Assembly (NCBI GenBank): GCA_963850915.1
Contig: CAWKND010000004.1
Coordinates: forward strand, 558,001 to 622,000
Length of the DNA stretch: 64,000 bases
Origin: CAVTWH01 sp963850915
Lineage (GTDB): Bacteria > Actinomycetota > Actinomycetes > Mycobacteriales > Micromonosporaceae
Reading direction: 5' to 3'
Shown here: one piece after another, positions 25,938-36,019 of the stretch
Position numbering within the stretch: the first letter of the stretch is position 1
How the letters are laid out: each line of letters opens with the position of its first letter
Made by a program: the position numbers and the translations under genes
The notes under the pieces: model-generated
Seen by the model: the letters and a program-made list of their open reading frames with translations, nothing else
Database searches by the model: none
Told to the model about the DNA's origin: nothing

Positions 25938-27710
25938 ATGCGCCGGATCGCCGTACTCGACGCGCCGTCCAACCTCGGCCTGCGCCCGCCCACCGCGACG
26001 TCGGTACCCGGCTGCGCCAAGGCCCCCGGTGCGCTACGCGATCAGGACCTGCTGCACCGGCTGGGCGCCCGGGACGCCGGCTGCGTCACGCCGCCCCGGT
26101 ACGACCCCGGTGACTGGCGGCCGGGCGACGGCGTGTGCCACGCGGAGTCGATCGGCTGGTACTCGCGCCGGCTCGCCGACCGGATCGGGGAGATCATCGA
26201 CGCCGGGGAGTTTCCGCTGGTACTCGGCGGCGACTGCTCGATCCTGCTCGGCTCGGCGCTGGCCGTGCGCCGGATGGCCGACCGGGACGACCTGCCGTAC
26301 GGACTGGTCTACGTCGACGGCCACTCGGACTTCCGGCACCCGGGTAACGCCTCCTACGTCGGCGCGGCTGCCGGCGAGGGGCTGGCCCTGGTCACCGGCC
26401 GGGGACAGCCCGACCTGACCAACCTGGAGGGGCTGCGCCCGTACGTTCGCGACGAGCACCTCGTCCTGCTCGGCATCCGGGCACAGGACGACTACCGGCT
26501 CGACCTGCAGGCCGCCGGGCTCTCCTTCCGGCCGGTACCGCAGCTGCGCGGCGAGGGCGCCGGACGTACCGCCTCGTGGGCGCGTGAGCAGCTGTCCGAC
26601 TGCATCGGCTACTGGCTGCACGTGGACGTCGACGTACTCGACCCGGCGGTGATGCCGGCCGTGGACGCACCCGACGAGGGTGGTATCGCCTTCGCCGAGT
26701 TGGAGCTGCTGATCGCGGGCCTGGTGGACACCCCCGACTGCCTGGGCATGCAGGTCACCGTCTACGACCCCGACTACGACCCGGACGGCGAGTACGCCCG
26801 CGAGCTGGTCAGCACGCTGGTCTCGGCACTGGAGCCGGTACGCCGCCGCGAGCAGCGCCCGGCCCGGCCACTCTCGGTCGTGATGCCCAGCCAGCGCAGC
26901 GCTGTGGAGGACGCACCCGCGCCGGCACCATTTCCCCCGGCGGAGCCACCGGCTGTAGTCGCTCTCGCCCTCGTACCAGAAACCGTTGGGCCACAACACA
27001 TCGAACCGCCTGCGGCACCTGAGTCCGAGCCAGTGGTCGACGCCTGGGTCGATGACGAGGCGTGGGCCGGCGATGCGGCGCGTGGCGACTTCGAGGCAGC
27101 CGTTGACGACCGGGTGCGGGTTGACGACCGGGCGGCGGTCTACCCGGACGGGCCGGGGGCAAGCGTCGACCCGGCGACCGGCACCGATCTTTTGGCTGGC
27201 GACTACGCGGAGGCTGGCGACCAGCTGGAGGATGGCGACCAGCTGGACTGGGGCTCCGCCGCAGCGAACCGAGCCGATGGCCAACTCAGCGACGAGCTCA
27301 GGGTCGACGAGTTTGGCAGCGACGACGAGCTCAGCGGTGAGGAGTTCGGCAGCGGCGAGTTCGCCGACGGCGACGGCGAGTGGCCCGGCCATGACCTGTA
27401 TCCCGCCGTCTCGACCGGCGTCATCGAGGCTGTGCCTGCGGACACCCTGCCCGCGGAGGACCGGGACAGCGCAGCTTGGGCTGACGCAGACCGCGATGAC
27501 GACGGCGGGCACAGCGACGACGGGGACAGCGACGACGGCGACAGCGAAGACGGGGACAGCGAAGACGATGCGGTCGAGGGCGGTGCGGGCGCGGGCGGTG
27601 CGGTCGAGGTAGCTGGACCATGGAGCAGCGCTCCGGTCGGCTACCTGCCCGGGCAGCCCGGCTCAGTGGACGGACAGCCCGCCCCGGCCGCAGCCACCGA
27701 GCCAGCCTGA
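25938..27710 (+). CDS. arginase/agmatinase-family protein with acidic tail
   Basis: A 590-residue protein whose first 300 residues form a ureohydrolase-type domain. Metal motifs are GGDCSIL near residue 97, DGHSDFR near residue 120 and DVDVLDP near residue 234. The first motif has Cys where canonical arginases have the metal-binding His (GGDHS). Residues 300-590 are low-complexity and strongly acidic, with Asp/Gly/Glu/Ser repeats near the end, and are far beyond the normal family length of about 300. It probably forms an operon with the thioredoxin-TPR gene. The substrate may be arginine, agmatine, formimidoglutamate or another guanidino compound. Confidence 0.8.
   Translation: MRRIAVLDAPSNLGLRPPTATSVPGCAKAPGALRDQDLLHRLGARDAGCVTPPRYDPGDWRPGDGVCHAESIGWYSRRLADRIGEIIDAGEFPLVLGGDCSILLGSALAVRRMADRDDLPYGLVYVDGHSDFRHPGNASYVGAAAGEGLALVTGRGQPDLTNLEGLRPYVRDEHLVLLGIRAQDDYRLDLQAAGLSFRPVPQLRGEGAGRTASWAREQLSDCIGYWLHVDVDVLDPAVMPAVDAPDEGGIAFAELELLIAGLVDTPDCLGMQVTVYDPDYDPDGEYARELVSTLVSALEPVRRREQRPARPLSVVMPSQRSAVEDAPAPAPFPPAEPPAVVALALVPETVGPQHIEPPAAPESEPVVDAWVDDEAWAGDAARGDFEAAVDDRVRVDDRAAVYPDGPGASVDPATGTDLLAGDYAEAGDQLEDGDQLDWGSAAANRADGQLSDELRVDEFGSDDELSGEEFGSGEFADGDGEWPGHDLYPAVSTGVIEAVPADTLPAEDRDSAAWADADRDDDGGHSDDGDSDDGDSEDGDSEDDAVEGGAGAGGAVEVAGPWSSAPVGYLPGQPGSVDGQPAPAAATEPA
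27495..27580 (+). repeat. acidic-coding 9/18-bp repeat
   Basis: Imperfect copies of GACGGGGACAGCGA(A/C) encode Asp-Gly-Asp-Ser-Glu-Asp blocks in the tail of the arginase-family protein. Confidence 0.7.
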
Positions 27711-27738
27711 GCAACTGTTCCCGGACCGCAAATGATCG

Positions 27739-28191
27739 TCAGGACCGAAGGTTCTTGACCATTTCGAGGTACTCGCTGTTGTCCCACGCCCTGGCTCGTT
27801 GAATGAGCTTGTATCCGTTGGCCAGGTAGAACGGCTCAGCATGCAGCGCGACACCCGCGTTGATTTCGTCAGCACCGGTGCGTGCGTGGAAGTCTGCCTC
27901 GACTTGGCCGAGTAGTCGGCTGGCTATGCCCCGCCGAGTCCAGTCGGGATGGACGTAGACGTGGCGGAGGCTGGCATCTTTCCAACCAGCGAGGCCGACG
28001 ATCTCGTCGCCGACACGGGCCACGAACAGCTGGTTGTTGTCGACCATGTCGCGCAACTCTGCCTTGTCGATGTCGCCGAGGAGGTTTTCGACCTCTGCTG
28101 GCGAGTAGGCAGACGGAGCATGGGTGGCGAATGCTGCGTGTCGGATTTCGAGGAGACGAGGAACATCCGCTGGTGCGGCGCTGGCCGACAT
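27739..28191 (-). CDS. GNAT family N-acetyltransferase
   Basis: A 150-residue soluble GNAT enzyme. The acetyl-CoA loop is VHPDWTRRGIASRLL near residue 84, preceded by the strand QLFVARVGDEIVGLAGW and followed by AEPFYLANGYKLIQ near residue 125. The acceptor is unknown. I take the ATG at 28191. The longer frame to 28290 overlaps the DinB-like gene and is Arg/Pro-rich in a way typical of a wrong frame. Its GC content is lower than the window average, as in the following gene. Confidence 0.82.
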   Translation of the reverse strand: MSASAAPADVPRLLEIRHAAFATHAPSAYSPAEVENLLGDIDKAELRDMVDNNQLFVARVGDEIVGLAGWKDASLRHVYVHPDWTRRGIASRLLGQVEADFHARTGADEINAGVALHAEPFYLANGYKLIQRARAWDNSEYLEMVKNLRS

Positions 28192-28205
28192 CAAGCAGGT
28201 GCATT

Positions 28206-28661
28206 TCAGGGGGCGGGGCGGAGGGCGCGTAGCTGGGCCAGGTGGCGTACCACGTGGACGCTCGAGTCGATCTCCAGCAGCTTGGCCCACGGGATCGGCT
28301 GGTCGACCACGACCTCGCCGTTGTCCCGGATCAGCACGGGTACCTCGGTGAGCCCGCGCTCCTCCAGTCGGGCGGCCAGTTCGCGCAGCGTGATCGAGGT
28401 GACCGCGATCCGATCCGCCAAGCCTCGCAGGCTGCCGTACGACCGCGCGTATGCGTCCAGTACGGACAGCTGGGTCGGCTCGTGGTTGTCGTACCGGACT
28501 GGCTCGTCGGAGAGCACCAACTCGGTGGCGTTGATCAACTCTTCGTGGTTGCGGGCCACGTGTGCCGCGATCTGCGCAGCGCTCCAGCCGCCGTCGCCGG
28601 GCTCGACGAATCCGCCTGTCTCCAACTCCTCGATGAAGGTGGCGTACGCATCGTCGTCCAT
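28206..28661 (-). CDS. DinB-like / maleylpyruvate isomerase N-terminal domain protein
   Basis: A 151-residue helical protein of the DinB/YfiT superfamily. GGWSAAQIAAHVARNHEEL near residue 24 and HVVRHLAQL near residue 137 supply the His residues expected to bind a metal ion. Members in actinobacteria include mycothiol-dependent transferases, and no substrate can be inferred here. The start at 28661 gives a protein of family length. The gene lies between the GNAT and penicillin-binding genes, all on the minus strand. Confidence 0.8.
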   Translation of the reverse strand: MDDDAYATFIEELETGGFVEPGDGGWSAAQIAAHVARNHEELINATELVLSDEPVRYDNHEPTQLSVLDAYARSYGSLRGLADRIAVTSITLRELAARLEERGLTEVPVLIRDNGEVVVDQPIPWAKLLEIDSSVHVVRHLAQLRALRPAP

Positions 28662-28705
28662 GCCGTGCAGGTTAACCCCCAGCTGGCGGTACCAACAATG
28701 ATCAA

Positions 28706-30640
28706 CTATCCCAGTGTGGTGAAGAACTTCGCAGTGATCGGTACCGCTGCCGTGGTGCTGGAGCCGCCGTCCTCGACGAAGACGCAGAACGCCACGTCAC
28801 CACGGAAGCCCATGAACCAGGAGTGGGTGGCGTTCGGGTCGCTGCTGCCGTGCTCGGCGGTGCCGGTCTTGCCGTAGATCGGGTCGCCCGGGACGTTCTT
28901 GGAGTTCTTGCCGGTACCGTCGGTGACCACCTTGCGCATCATCAACTTCATCGCGTCGACAGTGCTCTGCTTCAGCGCCGTACCGTCAGGCGCCGTCTTG
29001 GCGGCCGGTACCGGGTCGGTCAGCAGGTGCGGCTGCTTGAACTGGCCCCGCGCGATGGCGGCCGCGGCCCCGGCCATCACCAGCGGCGAGATCACCGTGG
29101 AGCCCTGGCCGAAGGCGGCGGCGGCCTGCTCGGTGGCGTTGCCGTTGGCGGAGACCTTGCCGGTGAACGCGTCGATGCCCAGGCTCCACGGCACGCCGAT
29201 GCCGAGTGTCGCGGCGGTGTCGCGCAGCCCGGTCGGGCCCAGCTGCGGGGCGAGTGAGGCGAACGCGGTGTTGCACGACTGTGCGAAGTCGTCCTGCAGC
29301 GCCACGTTGCCGAGCACCTCACCACCGGCGTTGCTGAAGGTGTACCCGTCGACGGTCAGGGTTTTCGGGCAGTTGACCTTGGTGTTGACGTCGACCTTGC
29401 CGGCCTCGAGCAGGTTGGTCGCGGTGATCGCCTTGAACATCGAGCCCGGGCGGTACCTGCGCGGTGAGGGCGTTGTCGATCGGGTGCCCGGCCGGCCCGT
29501 TCGCGACCGCCAGGATGGGCCCGTCGCTGATCCGGATCGCCACCAGCGACGAGTGCTGGCCGGTCGAGGTCGAGCGCCTGCTCGGCGGCGGCCTGGTAGC
29601 GCGGGTCGATGGTGGTCTTGACGGTGCCACCGGGCCCGGCGTCGGAGTGGAAGGCGACCTTGCCGGTGTCCTTGCTGCTGTCGTCGGTACCGTCGCCGGT
29701 CTTGGCGGCCGGCGCGATGGTGACCGAGACGCCCGCCTTGCCCTGCAACAGGTCGTCGTACTGGCCCTGCAGCCCACCGCTGCCGACCTGGTCGCCGACC
29801 TGGTACTTGCCGGGGTTCTTGTCCATCTGCTCCTTGGTCACGTCGTTGACCGAGCCGAGCAGCGCCCGGCGCCAAGGTGGAGCTGGGCGCCAGCGACTTG
29901 GTGTAGCTGCGGAACACGGTGCCGTCGAGGTCGTGGATCTGCGCCTTGATCTTCTGGTACGTCTCGTCGCGCAGCGTCACCACGTCGACGAAGGCCGTCG
30001 GGCTGGCCGCCTTCACCTGGGCCGGCAGCTGGCTGAGGTCGACGTCCTGGCTGACCGACTTGAACGCGTTGTTGAGCGCTGTGACCAGGGCGTTGATGTC
30101 CTTCACCAGGCTCGGCTGGACACCGATCTCGACAACGGCACGGTTGTCGGTGATCGGGTTGCCGGCGCCGTCCAGGATCTTGCCGCGCGGGCCGGTACTG
30201 CGGGCGACGGCGAAGTGGTCGGTGGCGGTGATGTCGGCCGCGAAGACCGCCGGTGACCAGGTCGCGCGCCACTTGTCACTCTTGTACGACATCGGGAGCG
30301 TCGTCTGGTAGGTCCAGGTGACCCCGGTACCGACCGGCCACGCGATTGTCAGCGGTACCGTCGCGTCCTGCTTGGTGACCTTGGCCTTACCCGCGGTGAT
30401 CGTCGGCTTCGCCGTGGCCAGGTCGCCCGACATGCTCTTGATCTGGGCCGCCACCGCGTCGCCGGTGAGCGGCGCGCCGGCCGGGTCGACGATGACGACG
30501 CTGGCCGGGAAGGCCCCCGCGCGCCAGCCGTCGAGGAACGCGGTGACCGCTTTGTCCGGTGCCGGCTGCTTCGAGCACGCGGTCAGCGTGGCCAGCAGGG
30601 CCAGGACGATTGCGGGGGCGACCAACCGGGTACGACGCAT
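28706..30640 (-). CDS. penicillin-binding transpeptidase lipoprotein, internally frame-scrambled
   Basis: A class B-type penicillin-binding protein of about 645 residues. The lipoprotein signal ends LTAC near residue 22. A MecA_N/NTF2-like domain follows (about residues 28-140). The transpeptidase domain shows the active-site SMFK, SCN and KTGTAEHG. Between plus-strand positions 29868 and 29458 the reading frame is wrong and gives Arg-rich sequence. The proper sequence (KEQMDKNPGKYQVGDQ, SSLVAIRISDGPILAVANG) continues in the other two frames. Three extra bases, near 29868, 29568 and 29458, explain this and restore the frame. The start at 30640 puts the hydrophobic signal at the N-terminus. 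Confidence 0.75.
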   Translation of the reverse strand: MRRTRLVAPAIVLALLATLTACSKQPAPDKAVTAFLDGWRAGAFPASVVIVDPAGAPLTGDAVAAQIKSMSGDLATAKPTITAGKAKVTKQDATVPLTIAWPVGTGVTWTYQTTLPMSYKSDKWRATWSPAVFAADITATDHFAVARSTGPRGKILDGAGNPITDNRAVVEIGVQPSLVKDINALVTALNNAFKSVSQDVDLSQLPAQVKAASPTAFVDVVTLRDETYQKIKAQIHDLDGTVFRSYTKSLAPSSTLAPGAARLGQRRDQGADGQEPRQVPGRRPGRQRWAAGPVRRPVAGQGGRLGHHRAGRQDRRRYRRQQQGHRQGRLPLRRRARWHRQDHHRPALPGRRRAGARPRPASTRRWWRSGSATGPSWRSRTGRPGTRSTTPSPRRYRPGSMFKAITATNLLEAGKVDVNTKVNCPKTLTVDGYTFSNAGGEVLGNVALQDDFAQSCNTAFASLAPQLGPTGLRDTAATLGIGVPWSLGIDAFTGKVSANGNATEQAAAAFGQGSTVISPLVMAGAAAAIARGQFKQPHLLTDPVPAAKTAPDGTALKQSTVDAMKLMMRKVVTDGTGKNSKNVPGDPIYGKTGTAEHGSSDPNATHSWFMGFRGDVAFCVFVEDGGSSTTAAVPITAKFFTTLG

Positions 30641-30818
30641 CGCGTCATTGTGTAACACCGCCACCACCCGTGATAGCCCCGCCAACCAGCGGTGTCGATT
30701 TGTTCACAGCAGTCAACGAGCCGGACCGGCCGGGCGCGTCTTACCCGCCGGTTCCGGACGCCCTAGGGTGGGGTCGACGGCCCCACAGCGTGGTGGGGCG
30801 AGGGGAGCAGCGGTACCC

Positions 30819-33800
30819 ATGCAGCGGCGCGCGACGGGCGGATACGCCCCGCAGACGTCATCTGACGACCAGGTTCTCAGCGGCGCACCGGTCAGCGGTG
30901 GCGCCGGCGACTTCGACACCGGCCCGGGCAGGCCCGGGGCTGGCGGGCAACCGCCGGCCGCCGGCAGCGGACAGGGGCGACCCCGTGGGGGTACCGGCGG
31001 GCTCGCTGACTCCGGCGGCCACGCTGAAGTCGAACTGGCCGACCGAGCCGAGCCGATCGAGGACACCGAGCTGGACGAGCCGCTGCCCGACGCCGAGCGC
31101 CTGATCGCCGACGCGGTGGCGCTGGCCGGCGAGCGATCTGGACGAGCGCGCAGCTGGTACGCCGGTACTGGCGGTTCGCGCCGGACGAGGAGCTGGTCGG
31201 GCTGACCCCGGCCGAGATGCTGGCCGCCGCGCGGGCGCACAGGGAGCTGGCGGCGCAGCGGGTACCCGGCGAGTTGAAGCTGCGCGTCGGCGAGACCGGC
31301 GACGGCGAGCTGACCACGCTGGAGATCGTCACCGACGACATGCCGTTCCTGGTCGACACGGTCACCGCGGCGCTCGCCGGCCGACGGCTCGCCGTCCACC
31401 TGCTCGTCCACCCGCTGGTCGTGGTGCGCCGGGAGCCGCTGGGCCGGCTGGTCGAGGTCTGCGCCGAAGTCGAGCCGGACGACGCGATCCACGGCGACAT
31501 CGTGGAGAGCTGGATGCGGCTGGAGATCGACCGGGTACGCGACGAGCACGAGCGCGACGAGCTGCGCCGGGACCTGCAGCCGGGTACTCACCGACGTGCG
31601 GGAAGCCGTCGAGGACTGGCCGCGGATGCGTACCGCCGCGCTGGCCATCGCCGACGAGCTGGCCAGTGCGCAGCTGCCGGTACCGGACCGGGACATCACC
31701 GACTCGGTCGAGCTGCTGCGCTGGCTGGTCGACGAGCACTTCACCTTCCTCGGCTACCGCGAATACCGGCTGGTCGACGGCGCGGCGCCCGGTGAGAAGC
31801 AGCTCCGGGCGGTGCTCGGTACCGGCCTCGGCATCCTGCGCCAGGACCAGCCGCTCCCGCGCACGCTGACCAGCATGGCGCCGGAGGCGCAGCGCGAAGA
31901 TCATGGAGAAGCGGCTGCTGGTCATCACCAAGGCCAACTCGCGCTCCACCGTGCACCGCAGCTCGCTACCTCGACTACATCGGCATCAAGACCTTCGACG
32001 CGGACGGCAACGTCAACGGCGAGCGGCGTTTCCTCGGGCCTGTTCTCCTCGGCCGCGTACCTGCACTCGGTACGCGAGCTGCCGGTGGTCACGCGCAAGG
32101 TCGACGCCGTGCTGGACCGCTCCGGGCTCTCCCCGCGCAGCCACTCCGGCCGGGACCTGCTGGCCGTCCTGGAGGACTACCCGCGCGACGAGCTGTTCCA
32201 GATCAGCACCGACGACCTGTCCGACACGGTGCTGGGCGTGCTGCGGCTGGCCGGCCGGCGGCAGCTGCGGCTGTTCGTCCGCCGCGACGGGTACGGCCGG
32301 TTCATCTCCTGCCTGGTCTTCCTGCCCCGCGACCGGTTCACCACCGCCAACCGGCTGGCCATCCAGGAGATCCTGCTGCGCGAACTGCACGGCGTCGGGG
32401 TCGACTACGCCACCCGGGTCGGCGAGTCGCCGCTGGCCCGCATCCACTTCATCGTGCGTACCGACCCGGCCAGCCCGCCGGCCGACGATCGACGTCGAGG
32501 CGATCCAGCAGCAGCTGGCCGAGGCGACCCGCAACTGGGACGACGACTTCCGGCTGGTGCTGGAGCGCAAGCTCGGCGAGGAGCAGTGCCGAGGACCTCT
32601 ACGACCGTTACGCGGCGGCGTTTCCGGACAGCTACAAGGACGAGCACACGCCGTACGAGGCGGTCAAGGACATCGCCAAGCTGGAGCTGCTGGACGAGCC
32701 GGGGCAGCTGGAGATGCACGTGTACCGGCGAGCGCCGGGACGACACCGACGTGCGCTTCAAGGTCTACCGGCACGGCGAACCGATGATGCTCTCCGCCGT
32801 GCTGCCCGTGCTGCACTCGCTGGGCGTGACCGTGGCCGACGAGCGGCCGTACGAGGTGACCCGCGCCGGCGGTACCGTGCACCTCTACGACTTCGGGCTG
32901 CGCCTGCCCGCTGGCGCGCGGGAGATCGCCGAGGTGCAAGGCGCACATGGAGAACGCCTTCTCGGCGACCTGGCGGCGGCGAGGCGGAGATCGACGGCTT
33001 CAACGAGCTGGTGGTACGCGCCGGGCTGACCTGGCGGCAGGTGGTGATCCTGCGGGCGTACGCGAAGTACCTGCGGCAGGCCGGTACGGTCTTCTCGCCG
33101 GAGTCGCTGGAGGCCACCTTCATCGCCTACCCCGACCTGGCCGCCCGGCTCGTCGCGCTGTTCGAGGCCCGGTTCGCGCCGAACGACGGCACCGGCACCG
33201 GGGCGTCGGAGGAGGACCGCGAGCTGCGGGCCAAGGAGCTGATCACGGGCATCGAGCAGGCCCTGGACGCGGTGTCCAGCCTCGATCAGGACCGGATCAT
33301 GCGCTCCTACCTGACGCTGATCCAGGCGACCGTACGCACGTCGTTCTTCCAGCGTGGGCAGGACGGGCGGCCCAAGTCGTACTGCGCCTTCAAGCTGGAG
33401 CCGCGGCAGATCCCCGAGCTGCCCGCGCCCCGGCCCCTGCACGAGATCTTCGTGTACTCGCCCCGCTTCGAAGGCCTGCACCTGCGGTTCGGTGCGGTGG
33501 CCCGGGGCGGGCTGCGCTGGTCGGATCGGCGCGACGACTTCCGTACCGAGATCCTCGGGCTGGTCAAGGCGCAGATGGTGAAGAACGCCGTGATCGTACC
33601 GGTGGGTGCGAAGGGCGGCTTCGTGCTGAAGCAGGCGCCGTCCCCGAGCGACCGGGAGGCCTACCAGGCCGAGGGTGTCGCCTGCTACAAGCTGTTCATC
33701 CAGGCGCTGCTGGACGTCACCGACAACCTGGTCGACGGCGGTGATCTCGCCGCCCCGTGACGTCGTCCGGCACGACAGCGACGACCCGTACCTGGTGGTC

Positions 33801-35906
33801 GCGGCCGACAAGGGCACCGCCACCTTCTCCGACATCGCCAACGAGATCTCCCGGGCGAACCGGTTCTGGCTGGGCGACGCGTTCGCCAGCGGCGGCTCCG
33901 CCGGGTACGACCACAAGAAGATGGGCATCACCGCGAAGGGAGCCTGGGAGTCGGTGAAGCGGCACTTCCGCGAAGTGAACCAGGACGTCCAGTCCGAGGA
34001 CTTCACCGTGGTCGGTGTCGGCGACATGTCCGGTGACGTGTTCGGCAACGGAATGCTGCTCTCCCAACACATCCGGCTGGTGGCCGCCTTCGATCACCGG
34101 CACATCTTCATCGACCCGGATCCGGTGGCCGCCACCTCCTTCGCCGAGCGGCAGCGCCTTTTCGAGCTGCCCCGCTCGTCCTGGGCCGACTACGATCCCG
34201 CGCTCATCTCGGCGGGAGGCGGGATCTGGCCGCGTACCGCGAAATCGATCGAAGTCTCCGCGGCCGCGCGCGCGGCACTCGGCCTGCCTGCCGGCGGCGC
34301 CGCGCTCACCCCGGCGGAGCTGATGCGGGCGATCCTGCAGGCCCCCGTCGACCTGCTGTGGAACGGCGGGATCGGCACCTACGTCAAGGCCACCACCGAG
34401 ACGCACCAGGAGGTCGGGGACAAGACCAACGACCCGATCCGGGTCAACGGCGCGGCGGTACGGGCTCGCGTGGTCGGTGAGGGCGGCAACCTCGGGCTGA
34501 CCCAGCGCGGGCGGGTCGAGTACGCCATCGCGGGCGGCCGGATCTGCACCGACTTCATCGACAACTCGGCCGGCGTGGACTGCTCCGACCACGAGGTGAA
34601 CATCAAGATCCTGCTGTCCCGCGCCGACCTGTCGACGCCTGAGCGGGATGCGCTGCTCGCCGAGATGACCGACGAGGTCAGCGAGCTGGTACTGCGCGAC
34701 AACTACCAGCAGGCCACCGCGCTGGGCAACGCCCGCGCGCAGGCGCACCCGCTGCTTCCGGTACACCGCAGGCTGATCAGCGAGCTGGAGAAGGCCGGCC
34801 GGCTGGACCGGGCGATCGAGGCGATGCCGACCGACGAGGAGTTGGCGGCCCGCTTCGGAAGCGGCGCCGGGCTCACCTCACCTGAGTTCGCCGTACTGCT
34901 CGCCTACGTGAAGATCGCGCTGGAGGACGAGATCAACGCCTCCCCGGTACCGGACGAGGAGTGGACCCACCCGGTCCTGGTCGACTACTTCCCGACCCCG
35001 CTGCGCTCCCGCTACGAGGGTTTGATGGCCGGCCACCGGCTGCGCCGGGAGATCGTCACCACGCAGCTGGTCAACGAGGTGGTCAACCGGGGCGGTACCA
35101 GCTTCGTGTTCCGGGGCATCGAGGAGACCGGCGCGGGCGCGGCCGACGTGCTCCGGGCGTACGTGGTGGTCCGCGAAGTGTTCGGGCTGACCGACTTCTG
35201 GGCACGGGTACAGGAGCTGGACAACAAGCTGCCGACCGCCGCGCAGACCACGCTGTACCTGCTCGTCCGCCGGCTGCTCGACCGGGCGACCCGGTGGCTG
35301 GTCACCAACCGCCGGCCGCCACTGGACGTCACCGCCGAGATCGCCCGGCTGCGCCCCGGCGTGAGCACGCTGTTCGGTCAGTTGGAGACGCTGCTGCGCG
35401 GCGAGGAGGCGGCCGCGCTGCGGGCCGAGCGGGACCGGCTCACCGCTCTGGGGGTACCGGCCGGTTTGGCGCTCGACTCCGCCCGCCTGATGTACGCCTT
35501 CGGCCTGCTCGACGTGGTCGCCTGCGCCGACTCGACCGGCCGGGACGTGTCCGAGGTGGCCGGCGTCTACTTCGTGCTCTCCGAACGGTTCCGGGTCGAC
35601 GCGCTGCTGTCGAAGATCTCCGCGCTGCCCCGGGACGATCGCTGGCAGACCCTGGCTCGCATGGCACTGCGCTACGACCTGTACGCCTCCCTCGCGGCAC
35701 TGACCCGAGAAGTACTGGCCACCAGCGCCGGTCCCGTTCTGGCCAGCCCGGATGAGCGGGTGGTGCACTGGGAGGAGACCAACGCCACCGCGATAGCCCA
35801 GTCCCGCAACTCCATCGGCGAGTTCGGTGACAGCCCTGGGGATCTCGCGGCGCTGTCGGTACTTTTGAGGCAAATCCGCACGCTGGTCAGTGCTTCCGCT
35901 TCGTAG
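30819..35906 (+). pseudogene. gdh: NAD-specific glutamate dehydrogenase (large, 180-kDa class), frameshifted
   Basis: Oxidative deamination of glutamate to 2-oxoglutarate by the giant L_180-type enzyme. The full span would code about 1690 residues, the normal family size. A GAGGGGAG ribosome site precedes ATG. ACT-like N-terminal sequence (TTLEIVTDDMPFLVDTVTAAL), RGGLRWSDRRDDFRTEILGL with KNAVIVPVGAKGGF, and the NAD-domain GVGDMSGDVFGNGML are intact. Frame changes occur near 31134, 31580, 31896, 31966, 32039, 32484, 32590, 32725, 32940, 32977 and 33740. Ten fit one extra base each. Only the part from 33745 on is one long frame. No in-frame nonsense or lost domain is seen, so error or very recent damage is likely. 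Confidence 0.85.
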
Positions 35907-35920
35907 CGCGGGCGTCTTGG

Positions 35921-35970
35921 TGATCACGAAGAGTTTTGGGTGCTGGAGGCCCCAAAAGTCTTCGTGATCA
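35921..35970. repeat. palindromic element, left copy (terminator-like)
   Basis: 20-bp arms TGATCACGAAGAGTTTTGGG and its complement with one mismatch, around a 10-base loop TGCTGGAGGC. It sits 14 bases after the glutamate dehydrogenase stop. An inverted copy is at 36960-37009. Confidence 0.9.
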
Positions 35971-36019
35971 TGGGAGTCCCGCGCGTTATCCACAGGGACG
36001 CACGCGAGGGTAGCGTCCG

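Noticed and set aside
28192..28290. N-terminal extension of the GNAT protein
   Set aside because: It overlaps the DinB-like gene in another frame and is Arg/Pro-rich. The ATG at 28191 gives the family length.
29458..33740. Programmed +1 frameshifting as the explanation of the frame changes
   Set aside because: There is no shared slippery codon, stop codon or stimulatory structure at the sites, and more than ten shifts in one gene would leave almost no product. Sequence error is simpler.
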